Shown here: positions 49,786 through 58,231 of the stretch, piece by piece | Layout of the letters: every line of letters begins with the position of its first letter | How positions within the stretch are numbered: position 1 is the first letter of the stretch | Assembly: GCF_000784355.1 (NCBI RefSeq) | Contig: NZ_KN360928.1 | Span: forward strand, 315,820-379,819 | Direction: 5' to 3' | Source of the DNA: Methanolacinia paynteri | GTDB lineage: Archaea > Halobacteriota > Methanomicrobia > Methanomicrobiales > Methanomicrobiaceae | DNA: 64,000 bases | Translations under genes and position numbers: made by a program | The notes under the pieces: model-generated | Seen by the model: only the letters and a program-made list of their open reading frames with translations | The model's database searches: none | Told to the model about the DNA's origin: nothing

Positions 49786-51006
49786 TTACCTTTTCCTCAG
49801 GAGATCGAGCTTTTTTCTGAGCGGAACGTAGATCTTTGATACCGGGACGATTATCTTCATGACCGGGCCTTCCATATCGTTCTTGACTTTTTTTAGTTCG
49901 TTCGGGATATCGATATGCTGCGGGCAGGCCCTCACGCATCTTCCGCAGCTCCTGCACAGGGATGCGGCAGATTTTTTGTTCAGGAGGCCCCCGAGCCTCG
50001 ACATATACATGAACTTTTCATGCCGCTTGTCGTCGAACATATGATAGCTGTTGTAGATTTCGAAGCAGGCAGGTATATTGACGCCGAACGGGCAGGGCAT
50101 GCAGTAGCTGCAGCCCGTGCAGCCGACCTTCATGATCTCCCTGTATTTCTCGCCCGCTCTTTTTGCAAGCTCCAGCTCTTCTTCAGTGAGCGAGCACGGG
50201 AGCCCCTCTTCTGCAATCCTGAGATTTTCCTCGAGCTGATCCGTTTCAGTCATTCCAGAGAGAACGACCGTAACCTCCGGCCTGTTCCACAGCCACCTGA
50301 GCGCCCATTCAGCAGGCGTCCTTTTCTTTTCCGCCTCGTCCCAGATTTTACCGACTTCGGCAGGCTGGGTTCTGGCGAGATTTCCGCCTCTCAGCGGCTC
50401 CATAATCATTACGGCGAGGTTCTTCGAGGCGGCGTATTCAAGCCCTTCCGTTCCCGCCTGGTTGGTCGTATCGATGAGGTTGTATTGTATCTGGCAGAAG
50501 TCCCAGTCATAGCCGTCAACTATCTCTTTGAAGGTTTCTATGTCGTCATGGAAAGAGAATCCGGCATAAGTTATCCGGCCGTCTTTCTTTGCCTTGTCGA
50601 GAAAATCCGCAAAGCCCATGGTCTTTATCTTCTCCCATCCCCCCCTCGTAAGGTCGTGGATGAGATAATAGTCGATATGGTCCGTTCTCAGTCTCTTGAG
50701 CTGTTTATCGAGGTATCCGTCCATGTCGTCCTGCGAAGACGCGAGCCAGTGCGGGAGTTTCGTCGCTATCCTGACCTTGTCTCTCGAACCTGTCTCTTCA
50801 AGAATCTTCCCGACGACCTCCTCGCTCTGCCCGTTATGATATCCCCATGCCGTATCGAGGTAGTTGATTCCCGATTCCATCGCATTTAAGAGGAGCTCCT
50901 TCGTGTATTCGTAATCTATCCTCCCGTTCTTCTGCGGGAACCTCATGCACCCGTAGCCGAGGATCGAGAGCTCGTCTCCTGTTTTTGGCACTTTTCTATA
51001 TAGCAT
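49786..51006 (-). CDS. Aldo/keto reductase with 4Fe-4S clusters
   Basis: A 406-residue protein. Residues 1-290 form an aldo/keto reductase barrel with NYLDTAWGYHNGQSEEVVG (catalytic Asp and Tyr), KLPHW and DYYLIHDL. The C-terminus has two cysteine clusters, CTGCSYCMPCPFGVNIP and CRSCGRCVRACPQ, like the Fe-S-containing reductases common in methanogens and clostridia. The substrate is unknown; the clusters suggest a ferredoxin-linked reaction. First gene of an operon with the TetR regulator. ATG at 51006 is preceded by GGTGA. Confidence 0.93.
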   Translation of the reverse strand: MLYRKVPKTGDELSILGYGCMRFPQKNGRIDYEYTKELLLNAMESGINYLDTAWGYHNGQSEEVVGKILEETGSRDKVRIATKLPHWLASSQDDMDGYLDKQLKRLRTDHIDYYLIHDLTRGGWEKIKTMGFADFLDKAKKDGRITYAGFSFHDDIETFKEIVDGYDWDFCQIQYNLIDTTNQAGTEGLEYAASKNLAVMIMEPLRGGNLARTQPAEVGKIWDEAEKKRTPAEWALRWLWNRPEVTVVLSGMTETDQLEENLRIAEEGLPCSLTEEELELAKRAGEKYREIMKVGCTGCSYCMPCPFGVNIPACFEIYNSYHMFDDKRHEKFMYMSRLGGLLNKKSAASLCRSCGRCVRACPQHIDIPNELKKVKNDMEGPVMKIIVPVSKIYVPLRKKLDLLRKR

Positions 51007-51024
51007 CTTAACTTCACCAACACC

Positions 51025-51036
51025 GACTGATTAGTC
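51025..51036. promoter_or_regulatory. Palindromic TetR-type operator
   Basis: GACTGATTAGTC is a perfect GACT-N4-AGTC dyad located 19 bp before the aldo/keto reductase start and downstream of a TATA-like TATTATATC on the minus strand (about 51057-51065). Binding here would block transcription of the operon that encodes the TetR protein. The form is typical of TetR-family operators; binding is an inference. Confidence 0.55.
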
Positions 51037-51270
51037 AATCTAAATTTGGCCTCATGCGATATAATACTGATCCATTTACTCCGTGGATCTGCCGGTTCAT
51101 ACAGAAAACGGATGACACTCAAAATCCCGTTCTCATATTTTGAGTTTGATAATAAAACCGGAGATATAATCATATGAAAAGTTTCATTAATGACTTTGAT
51201 AGACTTAGTTCAAAATACCGAATTTAGACCTCCGGTCCGGGAGTGCGTTTTAACTTTAGAGGTGTAACTG

Positions 51271-53466
51271 TTGCCTGAAAAAAATACGTTGAAAATAAAC
51301 AAAAGAGACGGTATATTTTTCCTGTCCCTTCTTCTTTTTACAGTTTTTATCTCGCTCTCGAATTTTTACAGTTTTCTGCTCTTTCATACTGTTGCAGAAC
51401 TTTTCAGTGTTGTAATCGCCTCGGCCATATTTATTATCGCGTGGAACAGCCGGAATTATATAGACAATAAATATCTCCTCATCATCGGAATCGCCTTTCT
51501 TTTCATAGGAGTAATCGATTTTTTCCATACCATGTCCTACAGCGGGCTGAATCTTATTACAGGTCTGAACCAGAATATCCAGATGCAGCTGTGGATCGCT
51601 GCAAGATACCTGGAAGCGGTGACTTTTATTCTCGCACCTCTGCTGATGTTTAAAAAAATCGGCGTCTACAGGCAGTTTCTATTATACGCCATCGTTACGG
51701 CGGCCATCCTCTATTCTGTTTTTATCTCCGGAACCTTTCCTGCCTGCTATATCCCCTGGAGCGGAGTTACGCAGTTTGAGATCTACAGTGAGTTCCTCAT
51801 ATCGGCCATGCTTGTTCTCGCCCTGTGGTTTTTGTACGTGAGAAGGGAGAGCTTTGACAGGAAGGTCTTTTTATTCATAGGGGCCTCACTGGTTTTTTCA
51901 CTGTTCAGTGAATTCTCGTTTACCTTTTACATAAGCTCTTACTGGTTTTCAAATGTCTTCGGGCTTATATGCAAGATAATCTCATTCGGACTGATCTACT
52001 ATGCCGTCGTTGAAACGGGAATCCGCAGGCCATACAGCGTCATATTCAGGAATCTTAAAAGAAGGGAGAACGAGCTGAAGATCGAGAGGGACAGGTTCGA
52101 CCAGTATCTTGACATTGCCGAGGCGATCTTTCTGGTCCTTGACAGGGAAGGGATGGTCACGCTTATAAACAGAAAGGGCTGTGAGGTTCTCGGGTATGAA
52201 AAAGAAGAGATCAGGGGTTTCGACTGGTTTGAAAACTTCATGCCCGAAGGCGACGGAGATGCAATGAGATCGCTCTTCATGCAGGATATCGATGAGGGCA
52301 TGAGTCATGTAAAGATAGAGGGCCATATACTCACGAAATCCGGCGAACTGAAGACAATTCTATGGCAGAATTCGCTGATAAGGGACGAAAAAGATGAAGT
52401 CACCGCTTCAGTAAGCTCGGGAGAGGACATAACAGAGAAGAAATCGATAGAGAGGGACCTGAGGCTCAAGAATGTCGCTATAGAGACGTCGATAAACGGA
52501 ATAGTAATCCTCGACATGAAAGCGATCATAACCTATGCAAACCCCTCTTTTGCACATATGTACGGGTATGACTCTCCGGCTGAGATAACAGGGATGAACT
52601 CCTCGGTCTTTTTCAGAAACTCCATTGATCTCAAGTCTGTCATCGATACGATCATTAAAGAGGGCGGTTATGTCGGCGAGATGAAGTCGAAGAAGAAGTC
52701 GGGCGAAGACATCATCGTTCAGATATCCGCCTATTTCCTCAAGCCCGAGGACAGCACGACTTCCTGCATATATATATCGCTGGTCGATGTAACCGAGAGG
52801 GAGAGGATCAAGGAGGCGCTTGCAAGCGCGAACATGAAGCTCAACATACTGAGCGGCATAACGAGGCATGACATACTCAACGAGGTTACAGTTGCAATAG
52901 GATACCTCGACATGATGAACGACGCCTCCCCGGAGGAGAAGGAAGATTTCATAAAGAAGACATATACCGCTGTCGAAGGGATCAGGAGGCAGGCGGAGTT
53001 CACCCGCGACTACCAGGATATGGGCCTTTCATCGCCGCTATGGCAGAATCCCGGAAGAGTGGCGAAGGAATATCTTGCATCAAACGGCGGGTACGGGGAA
53101 ATTGACGTGAAGGTAGACGCAGATAACGTCGAGATATTTGCCGACCCGATGCTCCCGAAGGTTTTTGCAAATATAATGAGCAACTCCTTGGTTCACGGGG
53201 AGACTGTGTCGAAAATTACGATCTCTTCGTCGAAAGACGACTCCGGAAACCTGATTATCACGATAGAGGACAACGGCGTAGGGATATCAGCTGGGAAGAA
53301 GAAGTCGCTGTTTAAACCGGGTATCGGAAGAAACCACGGCTTCGGCCTTTATCTCGTAAAGGAGATACTCTCTATTACCGGCATAGGGATATCAGAGACC
53401 GGAAAAGAAGGGGAAGGGGCAAAATTCGTTATTACTGTTCCGCCGGATAGCTGGCGGGGGACCTGA
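51271..53466 (+). CDS. MASE3-PAS-PAS histidine kinase
   Basis: A 731-residue membrane sensor kinase. Residues 10-245 hold about seven transmembrane helices with the MASE3 pattern (IDFFHTMSYSGLNLI, LWIAARYLEAVTFILAPL). Two PAS domains follow (about 270-390 and 395-515; VLGYEKEEIRGFDWF, GYDSPAEITGM). Then a dimerisation segment with the acceptor histidine in GITRHDILNEVTVAIGYLD (H533), and a HATPase domain with FANIMSNSLVHG, DNGVGIS and GFGLYLVKEI. The start is a TTG: it has GAGGTG six bases upstream and no ATG lies nearby in frame. No response regulator is adjacent, so its partner is encoded elsewhere. Confidence 0.9.
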   Translation: MPEKNTLKINKRDGIFFLSLLLFTVFISLSNFYSFLLFHTVAELFSVVIASAIFIIAWNSRNYIDNKYLLIIGIAFLFIGVIDFFHTMSYSGLNLITGLNQNIQMQLWIAARYLEAVTFILAPLLMFKKIGVYRQFLLYAIVTAAILYSVFISGTFPACYIPWSGVTQFEIYSEFLISAMLVLALWFLYVRRESFDRKVFLFIGASLVFSLFSEFSFTFYISSYWFSNVFGLICKIISFGLIYYAVVETGIRRPYSVIFRNLKRRENELKIERDRFDQYLDIAEAIFLVLDREGMVTLINRKGCEVLGYEKEEIRGFDWFENFMPEGDGDAMRSLFMQDIDEGMSHVKIEGHILTKSGELKTILWQNSLIRDEKDEVTASVSSGEDITEKKSIERDLRLKNVAIETSINGIVILDMKAIITYANPSFAHMYGYDSPAEITGMNSSVFFRNSIDLKSVIDTIIKEGGYVGEMKSKKKSGEDIIVQISAYFLKPEDSTTSCIYISLVDVTERERIKEALASANMKLNILSGITRHDILNEVTVAIGYLDMMNDASPEEKEDFIKKTYTAVEGIRRQAEFTRDYQDMGLSSPLWQNPGRVAKEYLASNGGYGEIDVKVDADNVEIFADPMLPKVFANIMSNSLVHGETVSKITISSSKDDSGNLIITIEDNGVGISAGKKKSLFKPGIGRNHGFGLYLVKEILSITGIGISETGKEGEGAKFVITVPPDSWRGT

Positions 53467-53487
53467 AAACTATATCACTGTTACATG

Positions 53488-53505
53488 TGTACATTGATGT
53501 ATACA
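53488..53505. promoter_or_regulatory. Imperfect palindrome at the methyltransferase start
   Basis: TGTACATTGATGTATACA lies directly before the ATG at 53507, with a TATA-like CTATATCA near 53470. The spacing suggests a leaderless transcript beginning inside the dyad. Possible repressor site; low certainty. Confidence 0.3.
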
Positions 53506-53506
53506 T

Positions 53507-54316
53507 ATGTCTGAAAGAGGTTATGTCCACGGCTACTCCGAGACCGAATCGGAGAGGCTCTCGGTACAGGCGGCTACGCTTAACGAACTCCTGTACGGCG
53601 ACACCTCGTACCCGGCCGGATCGCTCGTTCTCGAGGCGGGGTGCGGTACAGGAGCACAGACTCCTGTCGTAACTAAAAACAGCCCCGGTGCCGTTATAAT
53701 ATCCGTAGATATCTCCCAAAAATCCCTTGCAGCTGCGAAAAAAAGGGCCACGGCGGAAGGAAACGCGGCAGAATATCTGAACTGCGATATATTCGGGCTG
53801 CCTTTTCCGGAGGATTCATTCGATCACATATTCGTCTGCTTCGTCCTCGAGCATCTCCGTGATCCCGTGGACGCTCTTACTGCCCTGATGAGGGTGCTGA
53901 AGCCCGGCGGCACGATCACCGTTATCGAGGGCGATCACGGCTCGGCTTTCTTCCACCCCGAAAGTGCGGCTGCAAAGCGGAATATCGGTTGCCTTGTAAA
54001 ACTCCAGGCGGAGGCCGGAGGCGATGCACTGATAGGAAGGAGGCTCAGCCCGCTCCTGAGATCAGCCGGGTTAGATGCCGTTTCCGTATCGCCGAGGATG
54101 GTCTATGTCGATTCTTCGAGGCCGGATCTTGTCGAGGGTTTTACAAGGAAGACCTTTACGGCGATGGTCGAGGGCGTAGGCGAGGACGCGGTCTCCTCCG
54201 GGATGATGACGAAAGAGGAATGGGACGAGGGGATCTCGGCGCTGTACCGGACCGCTGAAGAAGACGGGACATTCTGCTATACTTTTTTTAAGGCGACGGG
54301 GACCAGGCCCGTTTAA
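53507..54316 (+). CDS. Class I SAM-dependent methyltransferase
   Basis: A 269-residue Rossmann-fold enzyme of the UbiE/Methyltransf_11 type. Motif I is LVLEAGCGTGAQTPVV, post-I VDISQKS, motif IV FPEDSFDHIFVCFVLEHLRDP and motif V LKPGGTITVIEGDHGS. The C-terminal part (RLSPLLRSAGLDAVSVSP) resembles small-molecule methyltransferases. The substrate is unknown. There is no Shine-Dalgarno sequence, and the TATA position fits a leaderless message. It lies 40 bp after the MASE3 kinase but probably has its own promoter. Confidence 0.88.
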   Translation: MSERGYVHGYSETESERLSVQAATLNELLYGDTSYPAGSLVLEAGCGTGAQTPVVTKNSPGAVIISVDISQKSLAAAKKRATAEGNAAEYLNCDIFGLPFPEDSFDHIFVCFVLEHLRDPVDALTALMRVLKPGGTITVIEGDHGSAFFHPESAAAKRNIGCLVKLQAEAGGDALIGRRLSPLLRSAGLDAVSVSPRMVYVDSSRPDLVEGFTRKTFTAMVEGVGEDAVSSGMMTKEEWDEGISALYRTAEEDGTFCYTFFKATGTRPV

Positions 54317-54472
54317 TCTATTTTAATTCTTCTGAGTAAAAAGAGGTCCAAAGACCGCGAACACCTGCCCCGCGGTTTATGCATTGATACATGAAAGAAA
54401 GACACGATAGGTATATGAATTATACGAAGATTAATGCGGGTACTGGAAAGTAAGCCCCGGGAGCTCCGGGTT

Positions 54473-54712
54473 CTATCCGCCGAGGAGACGGAGAATAAGG
54501 GCCGCAATACTTCCTGCACCTGCTCCTATTCCGGCCGACACCTGCCTCTCCGAGACGATACCCGCTCTTGCGGGAGAATATTGCGCCTCTATCGCTGAAA
54601 CCCTTCTCTCAAGCTCCTTGTCGTCCTCTTTTATTCCGGCAATCTCCGCCCTGATCCATTTCACGTCCCTGTTGGTCTCGATGATCTTTTCGACTATCTC
54701 GTCTTCACGCAT
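54473..54712 (-). CDS. Small coiled-coil protein with C-terminal hydrophobic tail
   Basis: A 79-residue protein. Residues 1-45 are highly charged and helical with heptad spacing (IVEKIIETNRDVKWIRAEIA, then KELERRVSAIEA), and the last 25 are small and hydrophobic (GIGAGAGSIAALILRLLGG). This plan resembles XhlA-type hemolysin/holin accessory proteins and other tail-anchored peptides, but the similarity is only architectural. It follows the 167-residue gene on the same strand after 56 bp; no phage genes are nearby. Confidence 0.6.
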   Translation of the reverse strand: MREDEIVEKIIETNRDVKWIRAEIAGIKEDDKELERRVSAIEAQYSPARAGIVSERQVSAGIGAGAGSIAALILRLLGG

Positions 54713-54768
54713 CCCGGAACCCCCCGGAAAGGAATTTGAGGGATCTCTCCCTCAAACCTGCCGGCCGT

Positions 54769-55272
54769 TCAGGCCAGTGCGGCAACCGAATCCGCCCATG
54801 TCTCAACCGTGCTGAGAACAGAGTCGTCTTCGTAGCCGGAGATCCTCACCTTTGCCCGTGTGAAGGTCACATAATATATGTCGCTGTTTGCATCGTGGCA
54901 TTTCAGCTGGCACGACCATGTGTCGTTTGCTTCGTCACGCACCGGCTCGCCTCCGACTGCAACGGCAAGATCGGCGTCTGCAACTATTGCACCGGCTGCA
55001 CTCTCCATCGCGGAAATTGACGGGCACTTTACCGAAAGCGTCCCGATCTTCTCTCCTGCGGTATCCTCGAAGACTACCTTTGCGATATAGTGTTCGCGGT
55101 TCCTGGCGACCCCGGGTACTGTTGCGCCGTTATCGGAGTATTCAGTGCACCCGAACGGGTTTTCATCGATTACCGACTGGATAATCGCAGAAAATGTCGT
55201 TATGTCTGCAATCGGCTGTGCGAGTTCACGAACTGCACTCCTTGAATTGCTGGTTTCAATAAAATCTGTCAT
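54769..55272 (-). CDS. Conserved-looking hypothetical protein
   Basis: A 167-residue soluble protein without signal peptide or membrane helix. It begins MTDFIETSNSRSAVRELAQP and contains YIAKVVFEDTAGEKIGTLSVKC and DIYYVTFTRAKVRISGYED, alternating patterns that predict a mixed alpha/beta fold with a long beta-sheet. I do not recognise a family. Codon use agrees with neighbours and the frame is clean, so it is a real gene. It is upstream of the 79-residue coiled-coil gene and may form a two-gene unit with it. Confidence 0.65.
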   Translation of the reverse strand: MTDFIETSNSRSAVRELAQPIADITTFSAIIQSVIDENPFGCTEYSDNGATVPGVARNREHYIAKVVFEDTAGEKIGTLSVKCPSISAMESAAGAIVADADLAVAVGGEPVRDEANDTWSCQLKCHDANSDIYYVTFTRAKVRISGYEDDSVLSTVETWADSVAALA

Positions 55273-55438
55273 TTTTTCTACTTCCTACTATGTCTTCACA
55301 AATGTCGTCCGCGGACATTCCTGCCCGGGGCGACATAAAATAGTTGGCCGTTGCGGTTTATACACCGGTTCCGAACAGGGTGCGAAAGTGAAAAGTATCT
55401 CAAAAAGGCCTAAAAAAAAGGATATTTTAAAATCAGGT

Positions 55439-57043
55439 TTAGGATCTGCCTCTTCTGCGCGATACAACAAGTCCTGCGGCTCCCAGCGCGGAGATCGCGG
55501 CGAGGAACCCGAATCCGGGTGTAGCCTTTGCACTTCCCGCCGGCGTAAGTGCCACGTCGATAGTCGACGTTCCGCCGGGCTGGACGTTCACGGTGTCCTT
55601 CGCATCCTCGTATCTGGAAAGCCTCAGCAGGACGTCGCGGCTCCCGGGGTTGACTCCCGGAACCGTCAGCGGGGTGATTCCCTCGTACTGGTTGTCAACG
55701 TATACGTTTGCTCCCGAAGGGGTTGTGGAGACAGAGATATCCCCGGTTACAGGCTGTGATATCTGAATGAGGTTCGCATTGACCGTCACTGTCTGCCCTG
55801 CACTTACCGTTACAGTCTGATCATAATCACGGTAGCCTGTAAGTTCGACAGAGATCTTGTATGTTCCGGGGCTGACCGTCAGTGTATATGCACCAGGTAC
55901 TCCCTCGTCATTCGTCTTTCCCATATATGCGCCGTCGAGATAGACCTCAGCCTCGCCGGGGTACGATATGACCCGGACATACCCGTTGTTTGACGACGAG
56001 GGTGTCAGGGTGCCGTGAACCGTCATAATCTCGCCCGCCTTTACATACTGCGTTGCCGTCCATTCGTTATAGCCGGGGGCCGTGAGCCTTACATTGTGGT
56101 TCCCTGCAAGGAGGTTGTTCACCGTTATTGCAGTCATTCCGGCAGAAGTCCCGTCGACATAGGCATATGCATTGTCGGGTTCGGAGGTTATCAGAAGTGA
56201 CCCGTAGCTTGTTTTCTGCTGGAGCGTGTAGCTTCTCGTGATAGTCTGTCCGGCGGATATGATCACCGTCTCGGATGTCGTCATGTATCCGCTCTTGTCT
56301 ACCTGGACACCGTATGTGCCGGGGGAGAGGGAGATCGAGAAGGGCGTCGTTCCCTTGTAAACCTTGTCGATATAGACCGATCCGCCCGATGGAGAGGAAT
56401 ATATGTTAAGGGTGCCTGAAGACGAGGACACTGCCTGGAGCGTTATGTATACGTCGACAGTTCCTGAGGGGCCGGGAGGCGATGGCAGGCTCTGTGTTAC
56501 TGTGGTGTAGCCGGACCTGGATACCCTGACCGTGCTATATGGGGTCTGGTCTGTTTTGTATTCGACAGTGAGGCTTCCACCGGATATGAGACCCATATAA
56601 TTTCCGTCAAAATAAACACTGGCACCGTCCACATTGCATCTCACCAGGTACCACCCGATGCCGGGAGTCGGCGTCGGGGTTACGGTCCGGGTAGGGGTTG
56701 CAGTCAGAGTTGGTGTAGAGGTCGTGGGAGTGGGTGTTGCTGTCGTCGGTGTAGGAGTTGCAGTAGTAGGTGTTGGTGTCGCTGTCGTCGGTGTAGGAGT
56801 TGCAGTAGTAGGTGTTGGTGTCGCTGTCGTCGGCGTGGGAGTTGCAGTGGTTGGTGTGGGTGTTGCTGTCGTCGGCGTGGGAGTTGCAGTGGTTGGTGTG
56901 GGTGTTGCCGTTGTTGGTGTTGGAGTAGCTGTAGTAGGTGTTGGCGTTTCTGTCACAGTAGCATTGTCCGCCAGTGCGGGTACAGTAGATATTATCAGAA
57001 CCAGAAAAATAATCCATAAAACCAGAGAGAATCGTTTCACCAT
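55439..57043 (-). CDS. PEGA-repeat surface protein with PGF-CTERM
   Basis: A 534-residue exported protein: signal peptide 1-26 (LWIIFLVLIISTVPALA); a Thr/Pro linker of ten TPTPTTA heptads plus variants (about 33-120), a likely O-glycosylated stalk; five PEGA domains (about 127-200, 205-272, 275-345, 350-425, 430-500) with motifs such as SPSGGSVYIDKVYKGTTPF and TPSGANVYVDNQYEG; and the C-terminal sorting signal PGFGFLAAISALGAAGLVVS followed by RRRGRS. That tail is the PGF-CTERM recognised by archaeosortase A, which is encoded at 16454-17272. The protein is therefore probably cleaved and lipid-anchored at the cell surface. It stands alone on its strand. Confidence 0.92.
   Translation of the reverse strand: MVKRFSLVLWIIFLVLIISTVPALADNATVTETPTPTTATPTPTTATPTPTTATPTPTTATPTPTTATPTPTTATPTPTTATPTPTTATPTPTTATPTPTTATPTPTTSTPTLTATPTRTVTPTPTPGIGWYLVRCNVDGASVYFDGNYMGLISGGSLTVEYKTDQTPYSTVRVSRSGYTTVTQSLPSPPGPSGTVDVYITLQAVSSSSGTLNIYSSPSGGSVYIDKVYKGTTPFSISLSPGTYGVQVDKSGYMTTSETVIISAGQTITRSYTLQQKTSYGSLLITSEPDNAYAYVDGTSAGMTAITVNNLLAGNHNVRLTAPGYNEWTATQYVKAGEIMTVHGTLTPSSSNNGYVRVISYPGEAEVYLDGAYMGKTNDEGVPGAYTLTVSPGTYKISVELTGYRDYDQTVTVSAGQTVTVNANLIQISQPVTGDISVSTTPSGANVYVDNQYEGITPLTVPGVNPGSRDVLLRLSRYEDAKDTVNVQPGGTSTIDVALTPAGSAKATPGFGFLAAISALGAAGLVVSRRRGRS
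56712..56955. repeat. 21/42-bp minisatellite coding the Thr/Pro stalk
   Basis: About eleven tandem 21-bp units encode TPTPTTA on the minus strand. Neighbouring units alternate in their third-position bases, giving a clear 42-bp higher-order period (for example GTCGTCGGTGTAGGAGTTGC recurs every 42 bp). Such arrays change length by slippage, so stalk length likely varies between strains. Confidence 0.85.
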
Positions 57044-57098
57044 AATATCTCAAAATAGAAAATTATTGTATTTAAACGATTTGAAATGCAGTAGAAAA

Positions 57099-58220
57099 TT
57101 ATTCTGTCTTATTTTTCCATGTGATATGCCTGTTTACAAGGAAGTTCCATGCGAATGCAATAAAGATTCCCACGATATTGGAGAAAAGGTAATAGATTCC
57201 TGCAAATTCGGTAAGCGCAAAGAGAACCAGCAGGTTGATCCCTACACCGCATACAGATATCAGCTGGAAGGAGACGAATCTCTTCCATCTACTCCCCATG
57301 TGGCTTTTGTTCGCACCGTCGAACGTCCAGGTGTCGTTAAGGATGAAATTGGTTGCTATCGAAGCCTCGATCGCAAAGACACTTGAGATCATATAGTATA
57401 TGCCGAAATATTCCGTAACTGCGTAGAGTATACCTGTATTGACCACTATTCCGGATGCACCGACAAGCCCGAACTTAAATATCTTCTTCCATTCCTTCCA
57501 GGCGTATGTATTATGATTTTTAAGTGCATAGACCCCGATATCAGTACATTGGAGAATGTAATCGATCATTGTCGAGAGTTTAAGCTTGCTCTCCCCTTCT
57601 TCCCTGTCCTTGAATATGAACGGAATCTCTTTCGCTTTTTCCCATGTTCCCTTTCCGAGAACCTCCATCAGTATTTTATATCCACGGGGCTTCATTCGTG
57701 CGTTGGCGATTACCTCTTTTTTGATTGCGAAGAATCCGCTTACAGGATCGGTTATCTCAGGGAAAAGGACCCTGCCGAAGGCTGTGGCTCCCAGAGAGAT
57801 GATACGCCTCTTAACCGGCCAGTTTTTAATATCGCCGCCTTTCATGTAACGGCTTCCGATTACAATATCAAAACCGTCTTCTTTTATTGATTTGTAGAAA
57901 TCCGGTATAAGCTGGGGTGGATGAGAGAAGTCAGCATCTATCACCTGGATGATATCTGCCTGTGCCTTCTCGAAACCCTCGACAACCGACTGCGAAAGCC
58001 CATGATCTTCTTCTCTTATAATAAAATTCAGACCTGATATACTGTCCTGTAGTCTTCTTACGATATCTTTGGTTCCATCGCCGGAATCGTCGTCAACGAC
58101 AAGTATCTCTCCGGTTATATTTTTATCAGTAAGAATTCCCGAAACCGCCCTTATAATATTCTCAATATTTTCGGCTTCGTTAAAAGTGGGAATTATTACC
58201 GAGATATCATATTTTATCAT
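57099..58220 (-). CDS. Family 2 glycosyltransferase fused to GtrA-like membrane domain
   Basis: A 373-residue protein. Residues 1-230 are a GT-A fold of the dolichol-phosphate mannosyltransferase (DPM1) group: VIIPTFNEAENIENII, LVVDDDSGDGT, VIDADFSHPPQ and GSRYMKGG. Residues 245-370 are a GtrA domain with four transmembrane helices (FGLVGASGIVVNTGILYAV). Such fusions make lipid-linked sugar phosphates and move them across the membrane for protein or lipid glycosylation. The gene starts 11 bp after the stop of the GT39 gene, so both are in one transcript and form a plausible donor-synthesis and transfer pair. Confidence 0.92.
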   Translation of the reverse strand: MIKYDISVIIPTFNEAENIENIIRAVSGILTDKNITGEILVVDDDSGDGTKDIVRRLQDSISGLNFIIREEDHGLSQSVVEGFEKAQADIIQVIDADFSHPPQLIPDFYKSIKEDGFDIVIGSRYMKGGDIKNWPVKRRIISLGATAFGRVLFPEITDPVSGFFAIKKEVIANARMKPRGYKILMEVLGKGTWEKAKEIPFIFKDREEGESKLKLSTMIDYILQCTDIGVYALKNHNTYAWKEWKKIFKFGLVGASGIVVNTGILYAVTEYFGIYYMISSVFAIEASIATNFILNDTWTFDGANKSHMGSRWKRFVSFQLISVCGVGINLLVLFALTEFAGIYYLFSNIVGIFIAFAWNFLVNRHITWKNKTE

Positions 58221-58231
58221 CTGATTACCAG

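Noticed and set aside
54473-55272. Remnant prophage
   Set aside because: Only two small genes, neither with clear phage homology; no integrase, capsid, terminase or attachment repeats nearby.
56712-56955. Regular tandem repeats as a possible CRISPR array
   Set aside because: Units are contiguous 21-bp coding repeats with no unique spacers, and no cas genes are present.
56634-57386. Long plus-strand frame rich in Gly-Val-Gly-Val-Ala repeats
   Set aside because: It is the antisense shadow of the Thr/Pro minisatellite; the minus frame has a signal peptide, PEGA domains and a PGF-CTERM.
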